This document shows positions 27,607-36,182 of a stretch of 64,000 bases of DNA, piece by piece. A program made the translations under genes and the position numbers. The stretch is taken from assembly GCF_019956555.1 (NCBI RefSeq), contig NZ_JAHBDQ010000014.1, forward strand, positions 58,785-122,784, read 5' to 3'. This DNA comes from Pseudomonas sp. A-RE-19. Its GTDB lineage: Bacteria > Pseudomonadota > Gammaproteobacteria > Pseudomonadales > Pseudomonadaceae. The notes under the pieces are model-generated. The model was not told where the DNA came from. It worked only from the letters and a program-made list of their open reading frames with translations, and did not search any database. Each line of letters opens with the position of its first letter. The first letter of the stretch is position 1.

Positions 27607-27636
27607 TTGTTCGATCGTTAGCGACCTTCCTATAAT
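27607..27636 (+). promoter_or_regulatory. Possible promoter of the MHS transporter gene
   Basis: TTGTTC (27607-27612) and TATAAT (27631-27636) are 18 bases apart. The 200-base leader before the ATG at 27836 holds no gene and no clear riboswitch. Confidence 0.5.
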
Positions 27637-27835
27637 CGAGCCGCTTACCCAAGCCCCCGGCCGAACCACGTGCTTACCCCGCACGCAGCAGGTTCCGGCC
27701 AGATCATCGACAACATCCGCACTACCGCGACGACTGTTCCTACCTTGAACAGCGACCGTTTCTGAACCCACATCCCTGGGTATTCGACCATAATAATTCG
27801 CTCCACTGGGGCACATGACTGTCAGGGATAACCGC

Positions 27836-29152
27836 ATGACGACCAGCACAACGTTCAGCGACACCGCACCTGCGCAACCGACCAATTCCGCCACCCGAGT
27901 AGCCACTGCGAGTTTCATCGGCACGGCCATCGAGTTCTACGACTTCTACGTCTATGCCACCGCCGCGGCGCTGGTGATCGGTCCGGTGTTTTTTCCGCAA
28001 ACCTCCGGCACCGCCCAAATGCTGTCGGCGTTCCTCACCTTCGGGATAGCCTTCCTAGCACGGCCACTGGGTTCGGCGCTGTTCGGCCACTTCGGTGACC
28101 GCATCGGGCGTAAATCGACATTGGTCGCCTCCCTGCTGCTGATGGGCGTGTGTACGACGCTGATCGGCGTGTTGCCGGGTTACAACAGCATTGGCGCCTG
28201 GGCGCCGATCCTGCTTTGCGTGCTGCGCTTCGGCCAGGGCCTGGGGCTGGGCGGTGAGTGGGGCGGCGCTGCATTGCTGGCCACGGAAAACGCGCCCAAG
28301 GGTAAACGCGCCTGGTTCGGCATGTTCCCGCAGCTCGGCCCTTCGATTGGTTTTCTGGCGGCCAATGGCCTGTTCCTGATCCTGGCCATGGGCCTGAACG
28401 ACGAACAGTTCCGCTCATGGGGCTGGCGGATTCCGTTTCTGCTCAGTGCCGTGCTGGTGATGGTCGGCCTGTACGTGCGCCTCAAGCTCCACGAAACGCC
28501 GGTGTTCGCCAATGCCATGGCTCGTCAGGAACGGGTGAAGATTCCGCTGTTTGAACTGTTCAGCCAGTACTGGGCACCCATGCTGCTGGGGGCCGGCTCG
28601 ATGGTGGTGTGTTACGCGCTGTTCTACATCTCGACGGTGTTTTCGCTGAGTTATGGCGTGTCAACGCTCGGCTACACCCGCGAAACCTTTCTTGGCCTGC
28701 TGTGTTTCGCCGTGCTGTTCATGGCGGCCGCAACACCGCTGTCGGCTTGGGCCAGCGATCGTTTCGGGCGTAAACCGGTGCTGATCATCGGTGGCGTGCT
28801 GGCGATTCTGTCCGGATTCTTGATGGAACCATTGCTGACCCAAGGCTCGACCTGGAGCGTGGCCCTGTTCCTGTGCATCGAGCTGTTTCTGATGGGCGTG
28901 ACTTTTGCGCCGATGGGCGCGCTGCTGCCGGAGCTGTTTCCGACCCAGGTGCGCTATACCGGCGCATCGGCGGCCTACAACCTGGGCGGCATTGTCGGAG
29001 CCTCGGCGGCACCGTTCTTTGCGCAGAAACTGGTGGCGATGGGCGGTTTGAGTTATGTCGGCGGGTATGTGTCGGGGGCGGCGGTGCTGAGCTTGATCGC
29101 GGTGCTATGCCTGAAGGAGACGCGACATAACGATTTGAATCGGGTGGCCTGA
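27836..29152 (+). CDS. MFS transporter, metabolite:H+ symporter (MHS) family
   Basis: A 438-residue twelve-helix transporter. The MHS signatures are present: FIGTAIEFYDFYVYATAAAL near residue 24, RPLGSALFGHFGDRIGRKST near 77 and a second-half copy SDRFGRKPVLIIGG near 305. It resembles ShiA/YhjE-type transporters; the substrate cannot be read. AGGGA lies 7 bases before the ATG at 27836, favouring it over an ATG seven codons upstream. Confidence 0.9.
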   Translation: MTTSTTFSDTAPAQPTNSATRVATASFIGTAIEFYDFYVYATAAALVIGPVFFPQTSGTAQMLSAFLTFGIAFLARPLGSALFGHFGDRIGRKSTLVASLLLMGVCTTLIGVLPGYNSIGAWAPILLCVLRFGQGLGLGGEWGGAALLATENAPKGKRAWFGMFPQLGPSIGFLAANGLFLILAMGLNDEQFRSWGWRIPFLLSAVLVMVGLYVRLKLHETPVFANAMARQERVKIPLFELFSQYWAPMLLGAGSMVVCYALFYISTVFSLSYGVSTLGYTRETFLGLLCFAVLFMAAATPLSAWASDRFGRKPVLIIGGVLAILSGFLMEPLLTQGSTWSVALFLCIELFLMGVTFAPMGALLPELFPTQVRYTGASAAYNLGGIVGASAAPFFAQKLVAMGGLSYVGGYVSGAAVLSLIAVLCLKETRHNDLNRVA

Positions 29153-29161
29153 CAGACCGCC

Positions 29162-29245
29162 ATCGCGAGCGGGCCCGCTCCCACAGGGACCGCGTTCTAT
29201 CAGAACGAATGCGGTCCAGTGTGGGAGCGAGCCCGCTCGCGATAG
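29162..29245. repeat. REP pair (family A, GGGCCCGC variant), inverted
   Basis: ATCGCGAGCGGGCCCGCTCC faces its complement-like copy GGGAGCGAGCCCGCTCGCGAT. It lies between the convergent MHS transporter and purT genes, with an inner GGACCGC/GCGGTCC stem. Confidence 0.82.
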
Positions 29246-29256
29246 CCGCGCCTCGG

Positions 29257-30438
29257 TTACAGCTCGACCACAACAGCCTGAGCAGCACGGGTCGCTTTGG
29301 CACGAGCGGCTTCTATGGACTCATCACGCGCCAACGCCACACCCATCCGACGCTGGCCATTGACCTCAGGCTTGCCGAACAGACGCAACGCCGTATCCGG
29401 CTCGCTCAACGCAGCGCCCAAATTGGCGAATGCGGTTTGAGTCGACTGCCCTTCCACCAGAATCACCGCCGAAGCCGAAGGCCCGAACTGACGGATCAAT
29501 GGAATCGGCAGGCCCAGGATTGCCCGTGCATGCAGCGCGAACTGCGACAGGTCCTGGGAAATCAGGGTCACCAGGCCGGTGTCATGCGGGCGTGGCGAGA
29601 CTTCGCTGAACCATACCTGATCACCTTTGATGAACAGTTCGACGCCAAACAGACCACGACCACCCAAGGCTTCGGTCACGGCTTTGGCAACGCGCTCGGA
29701 CTCAGCCAGAGCAACCGGGCTCATGGCTTGTGGCTGCCAGGATTCCTGATAGTCACCCTTTTCCTGACGGTGGCCAACCGGTGCGCAGAACGTCGTGCCG
29801 CCAACGTGGCGCACGGTCAGCAGGGTAATTTCGTAGTCGAAGTCGATGAAGCCTTCGATGATCACGCGACCTTTACCGGCGCGGCCACCTTCTTGAGCGT
29901 AATCCCAGGCCTTCTGCACGTCATCGACGCTGCGCAGCAGGCTCTGGCCTTTACCCGAGGAACTCATGACCGGCTTGACCACACACGGGAAGCCCAGGTC
30001 TTCAACGGCCTTGCTGTAATCCTCGAAGGTGTCGGCGAAATGATACGGCGAGGTTGGCAGGTCCAGCTCTTCGGCGGCCAGGCGACGGATGCCTTCGCGG
30101 TTCATGGTCAGCTGCGCGGCGCGAGCGGTCGGAATCACGGTGAAGCCTTCGGCTTCCAGCTCGACCAGGGTCGCGGTGGCGATGGCTTCGATTTCCGGCA
30201 CGATGAAGTGCGGCTTCTCGGCTTCGATCACGGCACGCAGGGCGGCACCGTCGAGCATGTTGATCACATGGCTGCGATGGGCCACTTGCATGGCCGGCGC
30301 ATTGGCGTAGCGATCCACGGCAATCACTTCAACGCCCAGGCGTTGCAGCTCGATCACCACTTCTTTGCCCAACTCACCACAGCCACACAGCAATACGCGG
30401 GTCGCGGTTGGCGACAATGGAGTTCCGATACGGGTCAT
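29257..30438 (-). CDS. purT: Phosphoribosylglycinamide formyltransferase 2 (formate-dependent)
   Basis: A 393-residue ATP-grasp enzyme that makes FGAR from GAR using formate and ATP, bypassing folate-dependent PurN. The N-terminal fold shows [20 protein letters not shown], substrate residues lie in IEALATA-type positions, and the ATP-grasp core reads [16 protein letters not shown] near residue 150 with [16 protein letters not shown] near 285. Full length and well conserved. Confidence 0.97.
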   Translation of the reverse strand: MTRIGTPLSPTATRVLLCGCGELGKEVVIELQRLGVEVIAVDRYANAPAMQVAHRSHVINMLDGAALRAVIEAEKPHFIVPEIEAIATATLVELEAEGFTVIPTARAAQLTMNREGIRRLAAEELDLPTSPYHFADTFEDYSKAVEDLGFPCVVKPVMSSSGKGQSLLRSVDDVQKAWDYAQEGGRAGKGRVIIEGFIDFDYEITLLTVRHVGGTTFCAPVGHRQEKGDYQESWQPQAMSPVALAESERVAKAVTEALGGRGLFGVELFIKGDQVWFSEVSPRPHDTGLVTLISQDLSQFALHARAILGLPIPLIRQFGPSASAVILVEGQSTQTAFANLGAALSEPDTALRLFGKPEVNGQRRMGVALARDESIEAARAKATRAAQAVVVEL

Positions 30439-30528
30439 CTCAGGTCCTCAAAGAAGCGGATCATCGAGGGAAGCACGCTTCCCGTGGGGAGAAAGCGCGG
30501 CATTTTACATGAACCTGAGGCTTTGGCT

Positions 30529-30996
30529 TCAGCTGACGACGGCCTGATTACGCAAGCGCCAGGCCATGATCAGCCAAACGACGGTCACACCGGCGAACTT
30601 TGAGCCCAGCGCGGTGAGGATCACGCCCGGCGTGAGCGCATCGATCATGCCGAAGAAAATGAAGGTGTCCAGCGGGATGCTCAGGGCCGAACTTATCCAC
30701 AGGCGATCGCGCAACGGGCGCCGGGTGGTACTGAACACCAGCCAGTCGATGCACTCGGACACGGCGAACGCCGTGGCACTGGCGAGAGCGATAGACGAGT
30801 CGGAAGTGACGTACGACAGCAGCAGCGCTACCAGCATCGCCGCGATCGCGCCATGGCCGAAACGGATTTGCACCATGTCGCGCAGCACGAACACCAAACC
30901 ACCCCAGGCCGACCAGATGATGTCCAGGTGCGGGGCAGTGGAAAAAGCGTAATTGATCAGCACGACGCTGCTGATGTAGGCGATCAGGAAGAGCAT
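30529..30996 (-). CDS. VUT family (queuosine-precursor-type) transporter
   Basis: A 155-residue membrane protein of the VUT/DUF165 family, with hydrophobic helices beginning MLFLIAYISSVVLINYAF and WSAWGGLVFVLRDMVQ, and the family motifs SATAFAVSECIDWLVF and LWISSALSIPLDTFIFF. Relatives such as YhhQ import queuosine precursors; this one is shorter than YhhQ. The ATG at 30996 follows AGG and is preferred to a TTG at 31011. Confidence 0.85.
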   Translation of the reverse strand: MLFLIAYISSVVLINYAFSTAPHLDIIWSAWGGLVFVLRDMVQIRFGHGAIAAMLVALLLSYVTSDSSIALASATAFAVSECIDWLVFSTTRRPLRDRLWISSALSIPLDTFIFFGMIDALTPGVILTALGSKFAGVTVVWLIMAWRLRNQAVVS

Positions 30997-31059
30997 GGGG
31001 ATACCTGTCAATTTGGTGCACAGGGTACTTCAGCCATGCAGCGCCGCCAAAGGCTTAAA

Positions 31060-31166
31060 TCAAAAGATCGCAGCCTGCGGCAGCTCCTACGCGGGCTAGC
31101 GTTCATCCACAAAATCGCGGAGAACACTGCATCTGTAGGAGCTGCCGCAGGCTGCGATCTTTTGAT
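31060..31166. repeat. REP pair (family C, GCCTGCGG type), inverted
   Basis: ATCAAAAGATCGCAGCCTGC with CGGCAGCTCCTAC faces GTAGGAGCTGCCGCAGGCTG onwards; arms of about 33 bases, loop about 43. Confidence 0.85.
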
Positions 31167-31172
31167 CTTCGG

Positions 31173-31388
31173 TTACTGACCTGGCGTTTTACCCAGCATC
31201 CAGATCAACCCACTCGACTTCGCCCGCTCATGACACAACCCCAACACCTTGCGCCGTTCCTCGTTGTCCATCCGGCTCCAGCGGGTGATTTCTTCCACCG
31301 TGCGCTGACACCCGGTGCAAATGTCATCCTCGTCCAGCGCACAAATGTTCACGCATGGGGACGGGACCGGTCGTTCAGTGGTGCTCAT
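31173..31388 (-). CDS. DUF1289 domain protein
   Basis: A 71-residue soluble protein with four clustered cysteines ([20 protein letters not shown], residues 10-29) and [16 protein letters not shown], the DUF1289 pattern. The cysteines probably bind a metal; the role is unknown. It overlaps the carbonic anhydrase-like gene by 4 bases, so the two are coupled. Confidence 0.92.
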   Translation of the reverse strand: MSTTERPVPSPCVNICALDEDDICTGCQRTVEEITRWSRMDNEERRKVLGLCHERAKSSGLIWMLGKTPGQ

Positions 31389-31909
31389 TCTTCCTGCTCG
31401 ACCAGATCGCGGGCATAACGCTGCGAGTTGTGCACATAGTGAGCAGCGCTGGCTTCGAGCATCTTCTTCTGCGGCTCGGTCAGCTCGCGAACAATCTTGC
31501 CCGGCGAGCCCATGACCAGCGAACCGTCCGGAATTTCCTTGCCCTCGCCGATCAGCGAGTTGGCGCCAATGATGCAGTTCTTGCCGATTTTCGCGCCATT
31601 GAGAATCACCGCATTAATACCGATCAGGCTGTAATCGCCCACCGTGCAGCCATGAAGCATGGCGTTGTGGCCGATGGTCACGCCGGTGCCGATGGTCAGC
31701 GGGTAGCCCATGTCGGTGTGCATCACGGTGCCGTCCTGGACGTTGCTGTTCTTGCCGATCAGGATCAGTTCGTTGTCGCCACGCAACACGGTGTTGAACC
31801 AGACGTTGGCGCCCTCTTCCAGTTTGACCTTGCCCACCAGCACGGCATTGGGGGCGACCCAGCTCTGCGGATGGGTATCGACACGGGCGTCGCCCAGGCG
31901 GTATTTCAT
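31385..31909 (-). CDS. Gamma-carbonic anhydrase family protein (YrdA-like)
   Basis: A 174-residue left-handed beta-helix protein with repeated hexapeptides ([20 protein letters not shown], then [20 protein letters not shown]). Histidines that ligate zinc lie in [15 protein letters not shown]. The family includes gamma-carbonic anhydrases and acyl-carrier relatives such as YrdA and PaaY; activity is not proven from sequence. The gene overlaps the DUF1289 gene by four bases. Confidence 0.92.
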   Translation of the reverse strand: MKYRLGDARVDTHPQSWVAPNAVLVGKVKLEEGANVWFNTVLRGDNELILIGKNSNVQDGTVMHTDMGYPLTIGTGVTIGHNAMLHGCTVGDYSLIGINAVILNGAKIGKNCIIGANSLIGEGKEIPDGSLVMGSPGKIVRELTEPQKKMLEASAAHYVHNSQRYARDLVEQEE

Positions 31910-31976
31910 CTTTATTTCCTCAAGGCTCAGGCAGGCTCACTTGCAACAACAGATTCACGCCAGGCGAACAATGGCT

Positions 31977-32576
31977 TCAGGTGTTGATAAAACGCTTGGG
32001 CGGTTGATGCAGGCTGATTTTCGCGTCATAGAGCAAGTTGATCAACTCGACGATCATGATCGCCGTCAGGCCCCAGATCTTGTACTCACCATAACGGTAG
32101 CTTGGCACGTACCAGCTGTGGCCTTGATAGTCGATGCGGTGGGTATGCTCGCGCGGATCCTCGCGAAAAAACTCCAGGGGCACGCTGAACACGGCAGCAA
32201 TCTCGGCATCGTTGGCCAAGTATTCGACGAAGTCCGGAATCACGCCGACATAAGGTGTGACCTTGATGCCGTGCAGGGAGATCAACGGGCTCAGCGGGCC
32301 GATCACTTCGACCAGCCCCGGCGGCAGGCCGATTTCTTCTTCGGCTTCGCGCAAGGCAGTAAAAATCAGGTCCGGGTCTTCGGGGTCGCGTCTTCCGCCA
32401 GGGAAGGCGACTTCGCCGCCATGGGTCGAGAGCCCACTGGCGCGCAGGGTCAAAACCAGTTCCGGTTCGTCACTGCGAGTGATGGGCACCAGTACCGCGG
32501 CCTCAGGAAAACGTTTGTCGGTTTCCAGTGTGCGTGGGGTGTGGTTGCTTACTCGATGCAGTAGCTCGTCCAGCAT
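31977..32576 (-). CDS. Nudix hydrolase, CoA pyrophosphatase-like (NudL)
   Basis: A 199-residue Nudix enzyme. The Nudix box lies in GGRRDPEDPDLIFTALREAE followed by EEIGL, near residue 70; the preceding LSTHGGEVAFPGG is the CoA-ase-type NuCoA motif. It likely hydrolyses CoA to phosphopantetheine and 3',5'-ADP. Transcribed in the same direction as the carbonic anhydrase gene, 67 bases before it. Confidence 0.9.
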   Translation of the reverse strand: MLDELLHRVSNHTPRTLETDKRFPEAAVLVPITRSDEPELVLTLRASGLSTHGGEVAFPGGRRDPEDPDLIFTALREAEEEIGLPPGLVEVIGPLSPLISLHGIKVTPYVGVIPDFVEYLANDAEIAAVFSVPLEFFREDPREHTHRIDYQGHSWYVPSYRYGEYKIWGLTAIMIVELINLLYDAKISLHQPPKRFINT

Positions 32577-32722
32577 GAGTTTTCTCGATCTGTTGGCTAC
32601 CTTGCATCATGCACCAATCGCACCGGCCGCCCAAGCCCTCAACCACCCCATGTCGCGAAACGACAACTTGCCGACCGACACCGCCGCACGCCAAGATAGG
32701 CGCAGCATTCAGGAACCCAAGC

Positions 32723-33274
32723 ATGAAATTTTGCAGTCAGTGCGGCAACCCGGTGACCCAGCGCATTCCCGAAGGCGATTCGCGCCTGCGTTTTGTTTGC
32801 GACAGCTGTCACACCATTCATTACCAGAACCCCAATATCGTCGCCGGTTGCGTGCCGACCTGGGGGTCGAAGATATTGCTGTGCCGTCGCGCCATCGAGC
32901 CACGGCTCGGTTACTGGACCCTGCCCGCCGGCTTCATGGAAAACGGGGAGACCATCGAACAGGCCGCCATTCGCGAGACCGCCGAAGAAGCCTGCGCGCG
33001 GGTGCGCAATTTGAGTATCTATACCTTGATCGACGTGCCGCACATCAGCCAGGTGCATGTATTCTTTCGCGCCGAGCTGGTGGACCTGAATTTTGCCGCG
33101 GGTCCCGAGAGCCTGGAAGTGCAGCTGTTCGAAGAGGCTGATATCCCGTGGAGCGAACTGGCTTTCCGCACGGTGGGCCGTACCTTAGAATGCTTCTTCG
33201 CTGACCGGCGGGCCGAGGTCTATCCCGTGCGGTCCGAATCGATCCCACCGCTCGTCCAGCCTGCCATCATTTAA
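32723..33274 (+). CDS. Nudix hydrolase with N-terminal zinc ribbon (NudC-like subgroup)
   Basis: A 183-residue hydrolase. A zinc ribbon opens the protein (MKFCSQCGNPV and FVCDSCHTIHY, CxxC pairs at about residues 4-7 and 25-28), followed by the Nudix box GFMENGETIEQAAIRETAEE near residue 72. AGGAA precedes the ATG at 32723; the longer frame is shadow sequence. ADP-ribose or NADH-type substrates are plausible, not shown. Confidence 0.92.
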   Translation: MKFCSQCGNPVTQRIPEGDSRLRFVCDSCHTIHYQNPNIVAGCVPTWGSKILLCRRAIEPRLGYWTLPAGFMENGETIEQAAIRETAEEACARVRNLSIYTLIDVPHISQVHVFFRAELVDLNFAAGPESLEVQLFEEADIPWSELAFRTVGRTLECFFADRRAEVYPVRSESIPPLVQPAII

Positions 33275-33339
33275 AGCGCCTACACATAAAAGCATCTATA
33301 AAATTAATTATCGCGACACCTCTTAGGGATATCGTTTCA

Positions 33340-33843
33340 ATGCGCTGGTTGCTTGCTGTTTTTTGCTTGTCGTTCGTCGCTGTCAGCCAGGCTTCCTCCG
33401 CGGAAACATTGGACGGCAGACTCATCGAAAAAGTCCTGGTCCTCAAGTCTGCTCATCAACTGCAATTGATCAACGATGGCAGGCCGCTCAAAACCTATCG
33501 CATTTCCCTGGGCAAACGCCCTCAAGGGCCAAAGCTGATGGAGGGTGACAAACGCACCCCCGAAGGCCTCTATTGGCTGGACTGGCGCAAGACCAGTGAC
33601 CGTTTCAACCTAGCGATGCACATCTCCTACCCAAACATCAGCGACTCCGCCCGAGCCCGTCGCGAAGGCGTCGAGCCCGGTGGCATGATCATGATCCACG
33701 GCACCCCGGACTCTGCAGACACCCCCGAAGACCTGTTCCATACCCTGGACTGGACCGACGGTTGCATCGCCATGCGCAACATGGACATGCGCGAAGTCTG
33801 GAGTCTGGTACCGGATGGCACGATGATCGAGATTCGGCCTTAA
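33340..33843 (+). CDS. L,D-transpeptidase family protein (YkuD domain)
   Basis: A 167-residue secreted protein. A signal peptide (WLLAVFCLSFVAVSQASS) precedes a short YkuD domain. GDKRTPEGLYWLDWR near residue 68, MIMIHGTPDSADTP near 113 with the histidine, and DWTDGCIAMRNMDM near 145 with the catalytic cysteine are the family's active-site motif. It probably cross-links or trims peptidoglycan. Confidence 0.92.
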   Translation: MRWLLAVFCLSFVAVSQASSAETLDGRLIEKVLVLKSAHQLQLINDGRPLKTYRISLGKRPQGPKLMEGDKRTPEGLYWLDWRKTSDRFNLAMHISYPNISDSARARREGVEPGGMIMIHGTPDSADTPEDLFHTLDWTDGCIAMRNMDMREVWSLVPDGTMIEIRP

Positions 33844-33849
33844 CTCCCC

Positions 33850-33965
33850 CTGTGGCAAAGGGGCTTGCCTGTGGCGAGGGAGCTTGCCCCAAAGTTCTAT
33901 CTGATACCGCATTCGCTGATTCGAGGGCCGCTTCGCGCCCCAGCGGGAGCAAGCTCCCTCGCCAC
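33850..33965. repeat. Inverted REP pair (family D, GGCGAGGGAGCTTG)
   Basis: GTGGCGAGGGAGCTTGCCCC (33871-33890) faces GGGAGCAAGCTCCCTCGCCA (33945-33964), about 55 bases apart. It is a fourth REP type for this window, immediately after the transpeptidase gene. Confidence 0.78.
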
Positions 33966-34033
33966 AAAAGCATCGCCTTGCCCTCCGTTCATGCTCTGAC
34001 CGCTACCTTCGGTCGGCATCGTAAAATAAATTC

Positions 34034-34112
34034 AAAAGATCGCAGCCTGCGACAACGCCTGCCGGGTAGATACCAATTCCCCCTGCAGGCGCTGCCGCAG
34101 GCTGCGATCTTT
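34034..34112. repeat. REP pair (family C, degenerate), inverted
   Basis: CAAAAGATCGCAGCCTGCGA faces GCGCTGCCGCAGGCTGCGAT. The outer arm is intact while the CAACGCCT part deviates from the usual CAGCTCCTAC. Confidence 0.78.
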
Positions 34113-34132
34113 GCCTTCAAAATCCCCACCTC

Positions 34133-34150
34133 TAATACCACTTTAAACCA
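34133..34150 (-). promoter_or_regulatory. Possible NagR operator, distal copy
   Basis: On the minus strand this reads TGGTTTAAAGTGGTATTA, nearly the same as the promoter-proximal site at 34219-34237, which is on the plus strand. Two such sites in opposite orientation 70 bases apart suggest GntR-family regulator binding with possible looping. Confidence 0.45.
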
Positions 34151-34212
34151 AGCCCCCTAAAGACTATCCGGCAGGGCAGGCTTTGCTGCGCATACAGCAA
34201 AGTACTGGCGTT

Positions 34213-34241
34213 GACATGGTATTTAAGTGGTATTAGTTTCG
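34213..34241 (+). promoter_or_regulatory. nag promoter with overlapping operator-like site
   Basis: TTGACA (34213-34218) is a consensus -35 box; 17 bases on, TAGTTT (34236-34241) is a weaker -10. The spacer is filled by TGGTATTTAAGTGGTATTA (34219-34237), a direct TGGTAT repeat. A repressor bound here would cover the promoter. NagR, the next gene, is the likely ligand-responsive repressor. Confidence 0.55.
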
Positions 34242-34290
34242 CCGCATTACCGGGCGACAACACTCCAATATCCGCATCGGACAACAGCAC

Positions 34291-35022
34291 ATGAATGACC
34301 TCCAGGCCCTACGCCCTGACGACACCCAGCCCACGCCGCTGTACCTGCAACTGGCGCGCAATCTGGAAGCGGCGATTCATGCCGGCCAGTGGAAAGCCGA
34401 GCAGGCGATGCCGTCGGAGCGCAACCTCAGCGAACGGCTGGGCATCTCACGCGTCACCGCGCGCAAAGCGCTGGAAGTGCTGTTCGAGCAAGGCCTGATC
34501 CGCCGTAACCAAGGCTCCGGCACGTTCATCACGCCACGCCTGGAACAACCGCTGTCGCGTCTTTCCGGCTTCAGCGAAATGCTCCGCCTGAAGGGCTTCG
34601 TCCCCGGCTCGCAATGGCTGGAACGGGAAATCACCCCGCCGACCCACGAAGAATTGATCCGCCTCGGCCTCTCGCCCAACGACAAGGTCGCGCGACTCAA
34701 ACGCTTGCGCAAAGCCGACGACACGGTGATGGCGATCGAGATGAGCACCCTGCCCGCTTCGATCATTCCCAAGCCGCAAGCGGTGGGCGATTCCCTCTAC
34801 GAATACCTCGACGGCATCGGCAAACCGGTGGTCCGCGCCCTGCAACACATTCAGGCGATCAACGCCTCGGACGAATTTGCCGCGCTGGTGGGCATCGCCC
34901 CGGGCACCGCCATGCTGTTGATGACCCGGGTTGGCTACCTGGAAGACAACACGCCAATCGAAGTCACCGACACCTATTGCCGCAACGATTACTACGACTT
35001 TGTCGCTGAGCTTCGTAGATAA
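34291..35022 (+). CDS. nagR: GntR-family regulator of N-acetylglucosamine use (NagR type)
   Basis: A 243-residue HutC-subfamily GntR regulator. The N-terminal winged helix shows PTPLYLQLARNLEAAIHAGQ and LGISRVTARKALEVLFEQGL; the UTRA ligand domain occupies about residues 85-240 with LSRLSGFSEMLRLKGFVPGS. In this family GlcN6P or GlcNAc6P releases the operator. It heads the nag gene series, 53 bases before nagA, and likely represses it and itself. Confidence 0.9.
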   Translation: MNDLQALRPDDTQPTPLYLQLARNLEAAIHAGQWKAEQAMPSERNLSERLGISRVTARKALEVLFEQGLIRRNQGSGTFITPRLEQPLSRLSGFSEMLRLKGFVPGSQWLEREITPPTHEELIRLGLSPNDKVARLKRLRKADDTVMAIEMSTLPASIIPKPQAVGDSLYEYLDGIGKPVVRALQHIQAINASDEFAALVGIAPGTAMLLMTRVGYLEDNTPIEVTDTYCRNDYYDFVAELRR

Positions 35023-35075
35023 AGAGCTCCGTCGATAAAGAGCTTCGTCGCCAAACAAGCCACCGGGAAGCACTC

Positions 35076-36182
35076 ATGTCCGAAGACAACATCCTCACCG
35101 CCCACGGCTGGGTTCGTGGCCGGCTGATCCACGAACACGGCAAGGTCGTGTCCATCGAAGGCCAGCCGTGCGATCCGGCGGACAACGACCTGCCTTATCT
35201 GCTGCCGGGTTTCATCGACCTGCACGTTCACGGCGGCGGTGGTAAAGACATCATGGAAGGCGCGCCTGCCTTCGAAACCATCACCAAAACCCACGTGCGG
35301 TTTGGCACGACGGCGCTGCTGGCAACCACCATGACTGCGCCGAACGAAGAGATCTCGCGAGTGCTCAAGGACGTCGGCGAGTTCTGCGAGCAGCGGCCAA
35401 AAGGCAGCGCCCGAGTCCTCGGCGTGCACCTCGAAGGCCCGTACATCAACCCCGGCAAACTTGGCGCCCAGCCGAATTTCGCCCATACCGCGTTGATGGC
35501 CGAAGTCGAAGAATACCTGGCGCTGGCGCCGATCCGGGTGATCACCATCGCCCCGGAAATCGCCGGCCACGACGGTTTGATCCGCGCCCTCAGCGCTCGC
35601 GGCGTGCGCATGCAAATCGGCCACACGCTGGGCAGTTACGAGGAAGGCGTCGCTGCGCTTGCGGCCGGCGCCAGCAGTTTCACTCACCTCTACAACGCCA
35701 TGAGCCCGCTGCACCACCGCGAGCCGGGCATCGTCGGCGCGGCGTTGGCCCACGCCAAGTACGCCGAGCTGATTCCGGACCTGCTGCATGTGCACCCCGG
35801 CGCGATCCGCGTGGCCTTGCGCTCGATCCCGTGCCTGTATTGCGTCACCGATTCCACCGCCGCCGCCGGCATGCCCGACGGTGAATACAAACTCGGCAGC
35901 CACACCGTGACCAAATGCCTGGGCGGTGTGCGCCTGCCCGACGGCACACTGGCCGGCAGCACCCTGACCATGGATCAGGCCCTGCGCAACCTGGTGAAGA
36001 TCGGTTTACCGATCGCCGAGGCCTCGCAACGACTGTCGCAATTCCCGGCCGACTACCTCGGCCTTCAAGAACGCGGACGCCTGCAACCCGGCGCCTGGGC
36101 CGACTGCGTGCGGCTGGATCGCTCACTCACACTGACCGCCGTCATGGTCGAAGGAGAAGACATTGACTTCAAAAATGCTTGA
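35076..36182 (+). CDS. nagA: N-acetylglucosamine-6-phosphate deacetylase
   Basis: A 368-residue amidohydrolase removing acetate from GlcNAc6P. The metal site HVHGGGGKDIMEG is near residue 50, GVHLEGPYINPGKLGAQP near 120, HTLGSYEEG near 184, HLYNAMSPLHHREPGIVG near 205, and VTDSTAAAGMPDGEYKLG near 265 with the catalytic aspartate. The 3' end overlaps the SIS gene by 20 bases. Confidence 0.97.
   Translation: MSEDNILTAHGWVRGRLIHEHGKVVSIEGQPCDPADNDLPYLLPGFIDLHVHGGGGKDIMEGAPAFETITKTHVRFGTTALLATTMTAPNEEISRVLKDVGEFCEQRPKGSARVLGVHLEGPYINPGKLGAQPNFAHTALMAEVEEYLALAPIRVITIAPEIAGHDGLIRALSARGVRMQIGHTLGSYEEGVAALAAGASSFTHLYNAMSPLHHREPGIVGAALAHAKYAELIPDLLHVHPGAIRVALRSIPCLYCVTDSTAAAGMPDGEYKLGSHTVTKCLGGVRLPDGTLAGSTLTMDQALRNLVKIGLPIAEASQRLSQFPADYLGLQERGRLQPGAWADCVRLDRSLTLTAVMVEGEDIDFKNA

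Noticed and set aside
27604..27830. Riboswitch or small RNA before the MHS transporter
   Set aside because: A long leader is present but no conserved fold or class could be recognised.
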